This document shows, piece by piece, positions 17,209-25,736 of a stretch of 64,000 bases of DNA (position 1 is the stretch's first letter; every line of letters starts with the position of its first letter). This DNA is from Acidobacterium sp. S8. Lineage in GTDB: Bacteria; Acidobacteriota; Terriglobia; Terriglobales; Acidobacteriaceae. Under the pieces are notes generated by a model that saw only the letters and a program-made list of their open reading frames with translations, was not told the origin of the DNA and made no database searches. A program made the translations under genes and the position numbers. The stretch spans positions 33,498 through 97,497 of the forward strand of contig NZ_LMUM01000034.1 in NCBI RefSeq assembly GCF_009765985.1. Reading direction: 5' to 3'.

Positions 17209-18135
17209 ATGAGTAAGCCTTACATCCCTGGTGAAGAAAGCAAGGAATACGAACAGCTCACAAGCGCCCAGAAGGCAGAGGTTCAAAAGGAAACAGACCG
17301 CCGTTTCCGCGAACAGACAGGGGTTACCCGCAGCCTGGATTCCGCAAACGCTTCGGATCTCGAATTGCGCCGGACATGGCTGCGTATCCGCGACGAAGTC
17401 ATCGCCGATCGCGACGGGCAGGCACTGCGCCACGACCTCGATCTGGATGGTCTGACGGCAATTCCGGAGGAGATGCGATTCGACGGATGGAACGAAGGGG
17501 CCCAACTGCTTGACACCTGGTTTTCAAGGCCTCCGGTCGCGAGTCCGAATTACACGGCTCCCGTCACAGATCTCATCAAGATAAGCTGGGTCCTTCAATT
17601 TCCAAGAGCTAAATCTGTGTATGACGAGATTTTGAGGGATCGAATCTGGACAAATGATGCAAGTAAGCGCCGTTTTATGGATATTTTGAAGGGAAAAGTC
17701 ATGCCCGGCGAAGGTTTGTCCTCACCCTTTTGGGACCTGTCAGCAGCAGTCACGGTCGTGGATCAGGAATGGCTCAATGCGCGTCCTGTCGAAAATGGCC
17801 TCTCTGTCGATGGGCTGGCTGTGGCGCTGGGTGCATTTGTTTTCAATATCGCGGTCGCCGGCAAAATCTCCAGCCAGCCACTCTTGCCGGGTATGCTAAG
17901 CATGCGGATGGTGACGGTTTCGATCGAAGAAGTGGGGATTTATGCCAAGGATTCCTTCGATTTCGAAGGAGATCAATTCCTTGGATGGTGGGGCTACAGG
18001 GACACGGAATATCACAACAGCGACTTTCGGGAATGGCGTGCGATCAACAATGCCGGGGGCGACTTCCGGGTTTATTCCGATATCGCGCGGATCAAACTGG
18101 CTGTGCCCGATACGGTCACTGTCACCATTCCCTGA
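17209..18135 (+). CDS. DUF6402-like protein of unknown function
   Basis: 308 residues, no signal peptide. The N-terminus is polar (MSKPYIPGEESKEYEQL). The C-terminal half carries MRMVTVSIEEVGIYAKDSFD and FEGDQFLGWWGYRD, then DFRVYSDIARIKLAVPDTV, which I recognise as the DUF6402 pattern, mostly seen in proteobacteria. Function unknown. The ATG at 17209 has GGAGAGG five bases upstream; a longer TTG start at 17161 adds 16 residues without support. The gene stands alone between rpoD and the ADOP array, facing the array, and has no recognisable partner, which suggests acquisition by transfer. The family name rests on memory of the motif and needs a profile search. Confidence 0.6.
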   Translation: MSKPYIPGEESKEYEQLTSAQKAEVQKETDRRFREQTGVTRSLDSANASDLELRRTWLRIRDEVIADRDGQALRHDLDLDGLTAIPEEMRFDGWNEGAQLLDTWFSRPPVASPNYTAPVTDLIKISWVLQFPRAKSVYDEILRDRIWTNDASKRRFMDILKGKVMPGEGLSSPFWDLSAAVTVVDQEWLNARPVENGLSVDGLAVALGAFVFNIAVAGKISSQPLLPGMLSMRMVTVSIEEVGIYAKDSFDFEGDQFLGWWGYRDTEYHNSDFREWRAINNAGGDFRVYSDIARIKLAVPDTVTVTIP

Positions 18136-18157
18136 TCAGAATTTTCAACTCATTTCG

Positions 18158-20602
18158 TCACTCACATCGCAAAGCCGTCATGGGATCGACTGCCGAGGCT
18201 CTTCTTGCGGGAAGCAGGCAGGCCAGCGCAGCGACTACAAGTAACAGAAAAGAAACGGCTAAGAGGATTAACGGATTGGTAGAGGCGTTCTCGATCCAGC
18301 GCGTCATGACGCGGGTGAGGCCGAAGCTCAGGGCCAGACCCACCGCGATGCCCAAGCCGACGCTGACTCCGGCAGAGGCGAAGACGATTTTGAGGACGTG
18401 CCAGCGCTGCGCGCCCAGGGCCATGCGGATGCCGAATTCATTCGTCCGCTGAAGAACGGAGTAGGAGACGACGCTGTAGAGGCCAACGGCCGCCAGCAGC
18501 AGGGCAAGGACCGAGAAGCCGCCGAAGAGCATGGAGACCAGACGTCCTCTGCCATATACCGGCATGCTTTTGATCCAGGTTTCGAGCACGCCGTCGTTCC
18601 ACTGGACGGCTTGCTGATCAGGATTGACGGAGACAATCTGTTGCTTGACGCTGTGTGTTACCGCGGTCGGATTGACGCGGGTGCGCACCAGAATCTGTGT
18701 AAACATCCACATGTTGACGGTATATGGCAGGTAAATCGCGGGCTTGACGGGCTTGTCGATGCCATCATCGAGGGCGTCTCCCGTGACGCCGATGATCTGC
18801 AGCCAGCCGTCAGCGCCGGGCGCGGTCAGACGATTTGGCGGTTCATTTTTTAACGACGGGATTTTTACGGAGCGGCCGACAATATCGCCCGTCGAATAGT
18901 AGTGTTTGGCAAACGCCTCATTGACCACGGCCATGAGAGCGCCATGCTGCAATTCCGTCTCATCCCACAGGCGCCCTCGTTTGACGGGGATCTCCAAGGC
19001 GCTGAAATAATGCGAATCGACGAAGTTGACGCTGGCTTTCTGGTCCTCTGATGCTGTTTTTCCTTGCAGGTCAAAGGGCTGGCCCCAGCCGCTGTCGGGA
19101 GGCGTGGCGTTCGTCGAGATTGCGGTTGTGGTGACGTCGGGCAGTCCTGCGATCTTGTCACGAAGCTGAGTGAAGTAACTTGACCGCTCCGCCCATGTCG
19201 GGAAGGTGTTCTCGTGGATCGGAATGCCGACCGACATGATGTTGTGCGGGTTGTAGCCAAGATTGACGTGCATCAAGCGCACGAAGCCTTCGATGGCGGC
19301 GCCAGCTGCCGTCAGCAGGAGCAGCGTGAGAGCAATCTGACCGGCGATGAGGGTGGAGTGGAGATTCTTTCCACGGACGCTGCCGGCAACCTTGCGTGTG
19401 CTCGATTGCATGACCTGGCTGATTTCAGGGCGCGAAAATTGGAGCGCCGGAAAGAGCCCGAAGAGAATTCCAGTGACAAGAGCAATGCCGATGCTGAACA
19501 ACAGCACGGGCAGATTCACGTGGAAGCTCGCTTCATTGGGGAAGGATCCCTCGGGCAAATGAGCGACGATGAATCCGATGCTTCCATAGGCCAGAAGCAC
19601 GCCGAGCCCGGCTCCGGTGACCGACAGGATGAGGGATTCAGTGAGCAACTGGCGAACGATACGGACGCCACTGGCTCCGACTGCCGAGCGGACGGCAAAT
19701 TCATGCTGGCGGGCGGTGCCACGCGCCAGTAGCAGGATCGAGACATTGCCGCAGCCTATGGCTAGCAGCAATGCGACAGCGCCAAAAAGCAGATAGAGGG
19801 TCTTGCTGATGGTGGTCGTTACCCAGTGGCTCAGGTTTTGGAACTCAATTTTCTTGAAGCCATTCTTCGGATAATGGTCGGGCGTTTGTTTCGCGAATTC
19901 CTGGAAATATGGCTGCAGTTCGGCTGTGACCGCTTCTGGCTTGAGGCCGGCTCTGACTTTGACAATGGTGCCGTACTGTTCCGTCACGGAAGAGGTGAGT
20001 TTGAGAGGAAGATAGACGTCCGGGCCCATGAACCCGAAATGAGGTGGCATGACGCCGATGATGGTGTAGGTCTTGTGTACGAGCTGGATCGTTCTGCCCA
20101 CTACGGTTGGGTCGCCGTTGTAATGGTGCATCCAGAATTTGTTGCTCAAGACGATGACCGGCTGAGGGTCCTTGCCATCCGGTGCGTCCGAAGGGAGATA
20201 ATATCGGCCGAGCATGGCGGGCACGCCGAGCATCTGAAAGAGATTACCGGTGAAATAGAAGGCCTGGACGTCTTCAGGGACATCGCTTCCAGTGACGGTG
20301 AGGTTCCAGCCATTCATTGCTACGACATATTCGAGAGACTTCGCCTTGGCGAGTTCACGTGTCTGCGGGCCGTTCAGGCCGTAGCCTTGTCCCTCCCCTG
20401 ACTTGTCGAGCAACGCAAGGCTGCCGATGCGGTCCGCACCCTGGTAAGGCCACGGGTTCATAAGCACGGCATAGATGATGCTGAAGACGGAGACGGTGGC
20501 GCCGATGCCGAGGGCGAGCGAGAGAATGGCGGTAAGAGCGAAGCCGGGGTTTTTCCAGAGCTGACGAGCTGCGTAGCGAATATCCTGCAAAACGGTGGCC
20601 AT
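18158..20602 (-). CDS. ADOP-type ABC permease 1 of 4 in tandem array (last transcribed)
   Basis: 814 residues, two MacB/FtsX halves. First helix with TAILSLALGIGATVSVFSII (about 23-42), a large periplasmic MacB_PCD domain (about 50-260), three helices (about 280-395) with GNVSILLLARGTARQHEFAV, a fourth helix after SSTRKVAGSVRGKN, a second periplasmic domain (about 430-670), and the FtsX domain with FGIRMALGAQRWHVLKIVF near the C-terminus. It ends LPARRASAVDPMTALRCE. AGGAGG precedes the ATG by five bases. It is very similar to the next gene upstream, a likely duplication. No ATP-binding subunit is present; substrate unknown. Confidence 0.92.
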   Translation of the reverse strand: MATVLQDIRYAARQLWKNPGFALTAILSLALGIGATVSVFSIIYAVLMNPWPYQGADRIGSLALLDKSGEGQGYGLNGPQTRELAKAKSLEYVVAMNGWNLTVTGSDVPEDVQAFYFTGNLFQMLGVPAMLGRYYLPSDAPDGKDPQPVIVLSNKFWMHHYNGDPTVVGRTIQLVHKTYTIIGVMPPHFGFMGPDVYLPLKLTSSVTEQYGTIVKVRAGLKPEAVTAELQPYFQEFAKQTPDHYPKNGFKKIEFQNLSHWVTTTISKTLYLLFGAVALLLAIGCGNVSILLLARGTARQHEFAVRSAVGASGVRIVRQLLTESLILSVTGAGLGVLLAYGSIGFIVAHLPEGSFPNEASFHVNLPVLLFSIGIALVTGILFGLFPALQFSRPEISQVMQSSTRKVAGSVRGKNLHSTLIAGQIALTLLLLTAAGAAIEGFVRLMHVNLGYNPHNIMSVGIPIHENTFPTWAERSSYFTQLRDKIAGLPDVTTTAISTNATPPDSGWGQPFDLQGKTASEDQKASVNFVDSHYFSALEIPVKRGRLWDETELQHGALMAVVNEAFAKHYYSTGDIVGRSVKIPSLKNEPPNRLTAPGADGWLQIIGVTGDALDDGIDKPVKPAIYLPYTVNMWMFTQILVRTRVNPTAVTHSVKQQIVSVNPDQQAVQWNDGVLETWIKSMPVYGRGRLVSMLFGGFSVLALLLAAVGLYSVVSYSVLQRTNEFGIRMALGAQRWHVLKIVFASAGVSVGLGIAVGLALSFGLTRVMTRWIENASTNPLILLAVSFLLLVVAALACLLPARRASAVDPMTALRCE

Positions 20603-20637
20603 TGTGGCCTCCTGACTGAGAAGTTACCCGGAACTTT

Positions 20638-23085
20638 TTATTCACACCTGAGTGCCGTTATCGGATCGACGGAAGAAGCACGGCGCGCAGGCGCAAGGCA
20701 GGCTACGACTGCAACGACGAGCAGCAGAAGTGAAACACTCAAAACTAACAACGGATTACCGGAGCCGTTTTCTACCCAGCGCGCGATAAAGCGGCTGAGG
20801 CCGAAGCTCAATCCCAGTCCGGCCGCCACACCCACACCGACGCTTACCGCAGCCGAGGCGAGAACGATTTTCAGCACGTCGGATTTCTGCGCGCCCAGCG
20901 CCATGCGAATGCCAAACTCATTCGTGCGCTGCGCCACCGAGTAGGAGACGACGCTGTAGAGGCCGACGGCGGAAAGGACGAGTGCAAGAATGGAAAATGC
21001 GCCAAAAAGTGCGGAAATCAATCGTCCACGTGCATATTCCGGCTCATTTTTGATCCATGTTTCGAGGTTGTCGATCTGCCCAAAAGCCTGCTGGTCCGGG
21101 TCGACGGCGGCCAACTGCTGGCGGATGCTATGCAACATCGTCTCAGGCGCGACGCGCGTGTGGACGAGAATCTGTGTGTGCATCCACATGAGTGTGCTGT
21201 AGGGCATAAAAACCGCCGGCTTCTCCGGCTTGTCAAGCCCGTTATCCAGCGAGTCGGCGACAACGCCGATGATCTGCAGCCAGCCATCGGCTCCCGGCGC
21301 GGTCAAGGTGTACGGCGGCTCGTTCTTTTGCGTCGGCACTTTCAGCGAATGCCCGAGAATATCCCCGTTCGGGTAAAACCGCTTTGCGAAGGTCTGGTTG
21401 ACCAGCACGAGCGGCGCGCTGTGCGCCACTTCGGAGTGCTCCCAGGTGCGCCCGTTGAGCAGTGGTATGCGGAGCGTGCTGAAATAACCGGAATCGATAT
21501 AATTCATGCGCGCGGTTTGTCCTTCCAGCGAGGGATTGGGCGCTTTTCCCAGCAATTCGAATCTCTCTTCGTCCCCGCTGCTGGGAGGCGTGGCATTCGT
21601 CGAGATGCCGGTGGAGACGACATCGGGCAGCTCGGCGACCTTCGCGCGAAGCTGCTCGAAGTAGTTCACCCGCGATGCCCATGCCGTAAAACTGTTTTCG
21701 TGCACCGGGATGCCGACCGAGATGACATGGTGCGGGTCGTAGCCGAGCGGGACGCGCATCATGTGCACAAAGCCTTCGATTGCGGCTCCGGCTGCCGTCA
21801 TCAGCAGGAGAGTGAGTGCGATCTGCGAGCCGATCAGCAGGTTATGGGTGCGGCGGCCATGCGCGCTGCCCGCAACCTTCTTCGAGCTCGACTGCATCAC
21901 CTGGCTGACTTCGGGTCTGGCCATCTGCAAGGCCGGGAACAATCCGAAAAGAACGCCGGTGAGCACTGCCAGCCCGGTGCTGAAGAGAAGCACCGGCAGG
22001 TTGATGCTGATAGCTACGTCCGGCGGGTACAGGTTCTGCGGCATCCACGCCACGATGAGCCGCAGCAGCTGATAAGCGAGCAGGATGCCGAATCCGGTGC
22101 CGGTGAGCGCAAGCATCAGCGACTCGGTGAGCAGCTGGCGCACGAGGCGAAAACCGCTGGCTCCCACGGCGGAGCGCACGGCGAACTCATGCTGCCGCGC
22201 CGTTCCGCGCGCCAGTAACAGGATGGAGACATTGCCGCAGCCGATAAGGAGCAGCAGAGCTACGGCGGCGAAGAGCAAATAAAGCATGCCCCCGATGTTC
22301 TGCCGGGTTTCATCAGTCAGAGCGCGTGCATCTACCTGGAATTTTGGTGGGAAGTGGCTCGGTGTCTCTTTGGCAAAACGTTCGAATAGTGGCTGCATCT
22401 CGGCGTTTGCGCCAGCCCAGGAAACATCGGGGCGCAGCTTGATGACGACACCAAAGGTACGTCCCGGGTCGGTAGTGATAGCCCGCGGAAGATACACGTC
22501 CCCGCCCCATCCCCAGGTGAAGTTGGGCCGGGTGACGCCGATGATGGTGTACTTCTTGTGGACCAGCTCGAGTGTTTTACCAATAATGTTCGGATCACCG
22601 CTGAAATGCCGCTGCCAGAAGCGGTAGTGCAGCATGACGACCGGTTGTGGCTCCTGTCCGTCGGGCGTATCGGATGGCCCGATATTGCGGCCAAGAAGGG
22701 CGGGAACACCAAGCGTGGGGAATGTGTCACCTATCCCGTAATACGCTACGACGTCTTCCGGGACATCATGGCCGGTGACGGTCAGGTTCCACTCGTCCCA
22801 GGTGGCGACGCTTTCAACGGAGTGGGTCTTTTCCAACTCCCTGAGCTGCGGCCCGGTGATGGCAGCGTTGAAGATGTTTCCATAGGGATCGCTAATGCTC
22901 AGGTTGCCCAGACGATGGATGTTCGCGTAAGGGAATGGATGCAGCAGGACTCCATAGATCACGCTGAAGACGGAAACCGTTGCGCCGATGCCGAGGGCGA
23001 GCGAGAGAATTGCCGTGAGCGCGAAGCCGGGACGGGTTCGCAACTGACGGAAAGCGTATCGGAGATCCTGAAACAGCGTGGTCAT
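20638..23085 (-). CDS. ADOP-type ABC permease 2 of 4 in tandem array
   Basis: 815 residues with the same layout as its downstream neighbour: TAILSLALGIGATVSVFSVI in helix 1, GNVSILLLARGTARQHEFAV after the first half, TNEFGIRMALGAQKSDVLKI in the FtsX half, and C-terminal LAPARRASSVDPITALRCE. The two share long identical stretches and probably arose by local duplication. It lies 35 bases upstream of permease 1 and 18 bases downstream of permease 3, so the three are likely one transcript. The RBS before the ATG is weak (AGAAGAAATCTT). Confidence 0.92.
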   Translation of the reverse strand: MTTLFQDLRYAFRQLRTRPGFALTAILSLALGIGATVSVFSVIYGVLLHPFPYANIHRLGNLSISDPYGNIFNAAITGPQLRELEKTHSVESVATWDEWNLTVTGHDVPEDVVAYYGIGDTFPTLGVPALLGRNIGPSDTPDGQEPQPVVMLHYRFWQRHFSGDPNIIGKTLELVHKKYTIIGVTRPNFTWGWGGDVYLPRAITTDPGRTFGVVIKLRPDVSWAGANAEMQPLFERFAKETPSHFPPKFQVDARALTDETRQNIGGMLYLLFAAVALLLLIGCGNVSILLLARGTARQHEFAVRSAVGASGFRLVRQLLTESLMLALTGTGFGILLAYQLLRLIVAWMPQNLYPPDVAISINLPVLLFSTGLAVLTGVLFGLFPALQMARPEVSQVMQSSSKKVAGSAHGRRTHNLLIGSQIALTLLLMTAAGAAIEGFVHMMRVPLGYDPHHVISVGIPVHENSFTAWASRVNYFEQLRAKVAELPDVVSTGISTNATPPSSGDEERFELLGKAPNPSLEGQTARMNYIDSGYFSTLRIPLLNGRTWEHSEVAHSAPLVLVNQTFAKRFYPNGDILGHSLKVPTQKNEPPYTLTAPGADGWLQIIGVVADSLDNGLDKPEKPAVFMPYSTLMWMHTQILVHTRVAPETMLHSIRQQLAAVDPDQQAFGQIDNLETWIKNEPEYARGRLISALFGAFSILALVLSAVGLYSVVSYSVAQRTNEFGIRMALGAQKSDVLKIVLASAAVSVGVGVAAGLGLSFGLSRFIARWVENGSGNPLLVLSVSLLLLVVAVVACLAPARRASSVDPITALRCE

Positions 23086-23103
23086 AAGATTTCTTCTACG
23101 TCG

Positions 23104-25581
23104 TTACTCCGTGCGCAGCGCCTGCATGGGCTCAACCCGTGCAGCCCGGCGCGCGGGGATGAGAGCGGCGGCGATGGAGACAGATACCATGCCCACGCCT
23201 GCGGCTATCAGGCTGAACAGATCGTGCGCGGAAAGCTTGTACAGCATGGAAGCCATAAGTTTGGAGGCAAACCATGCGAGAGGCAGGCCGACGGCAAGTC
23301 CTACGGTGGCCAACAAGAGACTGTCTCGAAGAACTGCTAAGAGCACCTGGCGGCGCTGCGCTCCCAGCGCCATGCGGACGCCGATCTCCATGGTGCGGCG
23401 ATTCACCTGGTAAGCGAGTGCTCCGTAAAGGCCGATGGCGACGAGAAGCGCTGCCAGTCCACCGAAGAAGACAGCCAGACGGGCAAAGAGTGCGGGCATC
23501 AGATAGGACTCTTCAAATTGGGTCTGAAGAACTTCCGGTTTATCGAGCGGTGCGTTCGGATCCATCTCGCGAAGAACCCGGCGGATAGCGGGAAGTAACG
23601 TGACGGGATTGCCGGCAGCGCGGACCTCCACATCCATATTTCCAATCGAGTCCGATTGCTGATAGCTGTACCAGGCCATCGGCATCGGTTCTTCATCGGA
23701 GGAGTTGTATTTGCTGTCGCGGACGACGCCGACGATGGTGGCCGGATTTTTCGCGCCCCCGATGGTGTGACCGATCGGGCTGGTATGTTTCAAAAAGCGA
23801 TCGGCCAGAGTCTGATTGATGACAACGACTCGCTGCGCTCCCTTGGTATCGCTCTCGCGGATGTCGCGTCCAGACATCACGGGAATGCCCAATGTGCGGA
23901 AGAAGTCCGAGCCGACCTCATTGCTGCGCAGCATATTTTTACCGTCATCCCAGGGGTATTCGCGGCCATCGAGTGTTAGCAGGTTGTTGTCCGTCCAGCC
24001 TGATCCGGGACGATTGCCGGCGAGGGTGACGGACTCAACTCCGGGTAGCAATTGAATACGCCTGCTGAGCTGGGAGTAGAAGGCGAGCTTCTGCGCATCG
24101 TCATGCGCCCCGATGGGGTGAACGCCGAATGCCAGCACGCTGTCGGCGTGCATGCCGAGATCGACGTTCTGGTAATTGCGCAAGGTGCGTACCAGCAGGC
24201 CGGAGGCGAAGAGCAGCATGACGCAGAGAGCCATCTGCATGGCGATGAGGATTTTTCCTGTGACCACGCGGCTGCGGCTCGTAGTCGCCTGCGTACCCGT
24301 AGAGCGGAGCACAAGCGTGACCGGCGTATTGCTGGCCGAGCGCAAAGGTGCAAGTCCAAAGAGAACAGCGGCAATGACAGAAATCCCCAGTGTGAAGAGC
24401 AGGACGCTGGTATCCGGCGCGAGGCTGATCTCCAACGCTGACCACAGCGCGAGCAGGCGAGTGGCTTCGACTGCGAAAAGCCAGCCCAGCAGCGATCCCG
24501 AAGTGACGAGGATGGCACTCTCGGCGAGCAACTGCCGGAAGAGCGGCCACCGGTTTGCTCCGAGAGCCAGTCGTAAAGAGAACTCGCGCTCGCGAGCCGA
24601 ATTACGCGCGACGAACAGCATGATGATGTTGACGCAGGCTATGACCAGCACCAGTGCGACCATGCCCATCAATACATGTAAAGGTGTTTCGTAGTCAGTA
24701 TTAGCGGTACCAAGCCCTTGCGCCGGAGCCAGCTGTAGCTCCAGCTTTTCTCCGTTTGGCTTCACGTCTTTTCCGACGGTTTCATAGGCGGCATGGGCAA
24801 AAACCGGATTCATGTGCGCTTGCGCCTGCTTCGGAGTCACGCCCGGCCGGAGGCGTGCCATGAGCATGAGATTCCACCAGTTGGGACTGCCGTAAAGGGT
24901 GCGTCCGCTGGTAAAAGGAGTGCCCCATGAGGGTAGTTCCGGGCGATTTTGCAGAGGCACCCAAACATCGGTCGAGTTGCCGCCAGATTCGACGCCATAG
25001 AACCGCGGCGAAGCGATGCCGGTGACGGTAAAGGGCACGCCATTGATATAGAGGATTCGTCCGATGACCTGCGGATCGCGGTTGAAGCGGCGTGTCCAAT
25101 ATCCATAACTGAGAACAGCAAGCTGCGAGTGCTTGTCCTCGTCTGCCGCAGCGAAAGCCTGTCCCGCCGTCATCTCGACGCCGAGGGCGGAGAAGAAGTT
25201 GCCGCTGACTTCATCTGCCTCGATATCTTCCGGCGTATCACCGTAGCGGGCGGCGGTTTTGGTAAAGGAGAGCGGGACGTAGGCGATGACGTCTGCGAAA
25301 GCGGCGCGGTCTTCGCGCAGCCGATTATAGACATTCATGCCGTAGGTATAGCGCGAGTCACCCGTATTACCGACGCCGGGCGGCATGTGCTCATGGGTGA
25401 GATAGACGAGTTGCTGCGGATCACGAACCGGTAGAGAGCGGAGCAGCACGGCATTCATAACACTGAAAATGGCGGTGTTTACGCCGATGCCGAGAGCAAG
25501 AGTCAAAACCACGGTCAGGGCAAAGCCAGGCGATTTGCGCAACTGGCGGAAGGCGTAGCGGACGTCTTGCAGCATGGTCAC
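23104..25581 (-). CDS. ADOP-type ABC permease 3 of 4 in tandem array
   Basis: 825 residues; same two-half architecture but a different subtype from its neighbours: helix 1 reads TLALGIGVNTAIFSVMNAVL, the loop after half 1 IACVNIIMLFVARNSARERE, the FtsX part RTMEIGVRMALGAQRRQVLL, ending IPARRAARVEPMQALRTE. The GTG at 25581 has GGAG seven bases upstream; an ATG two codons later is the alternative. The odd subtype in the middle of three closely related genes suggests the array was built by more than simple tandem duplication. No ATPase nearby. Confidence 0.9.
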   Translation of the reverse strand: MTMLQDVRYAFRQLRKSPGFALTVVLTLALGIGVNTAIFSVMNAVLLRSLPVRDPQQLVYLTHEHMPPGVGNTGDSRYTYGMNVYNRLREDRAAFADVIAYVPLSFTKTAARYGDTPEDIEADEVSGNFFSALGVEMTAGQAFAAADEDKHSQLAVLSYGYWTRRFNRDPQVIGRILYINGVPFTVTGIASPRFYGVESGGNSTDVWVPLQNRPELPSWGTPFTSGRTLYGSPNWWNLMLMARLRPGVTPKQAQAHMNPVFAHAAYETVGKDVKPNGEKLELQLAPAQGLGTANTDYETPLHVLMGMVALVLVIACVNIIMLFVARNSAREREFSLRLALGANRWPLFRQLLAESAILVTSGSLLGWLFAVEATRLLALWSALEISLAPDTSVLLFTLGISVIAAVLFGLAPLRSASNTPVTLVLRSTGTQATTSRSRVVTGKILIAMQMALCVMLLFASGLLVRTLRNYQNVDLGMHADSVLAFGVHPIGAHDDAQKLAFYSQLSRRIQLLPGVESVTLAGNRPGSGWTDNNLLTLDGREYPWDDGKNMLRSNEVGSDFFRTLGIPVMSGRDIRESDTKGAQRVVVINQTLADRFLKHTSPIGHTIGGAKNPATIVGVVRDSKYNSSDEEPMPMAWYSYQQSDSIGNMDVEVRAAGNPVTLLPAIRRVLREMDPNAPLDKPEVLQTQFEESYLMPALFARLAVFFGGLAALLVAIGLYGALAYQVNRRTMEIGVRMALGAQRRQVLLAVLRDSLLLATVGLAVGLPLAWFASKLMASMLYKLSAHDLFSLIAAGVGMVSVSIAAALIPARRAARVEPMQALRTE

Positions 25582-25736
25582 CGGGTCGCTCCAGGGAGTG
25601 TTTCGCGTAAAGGTTGGAGCATGTTGCCATCCAAAACGAGCGGCAGGCTAAGTTATTGATTCGGAGGTGATATGAGAGCGGGGCGGAGATAAAAATGTTC
25701 ATTCGCGGACGGAGGCCGTTCGCAAATGGACAGCAT
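25582..25736. other. 155-bp spacer inside the ADOP array
   Basis: The only sizeable gap in the array. No clear promoter or hairpin was found, but its size leaves room for a promoter for the three downstream permeases. Confidence 0.4.

Noticed and set aside
21130..22218. 362-codon plus-strand frame inside ADOP permease 2
   Set aside because: Antisense shadow; similar Arg/His/Gln-rich frames occur opposite the other permeases at the same relative positions.
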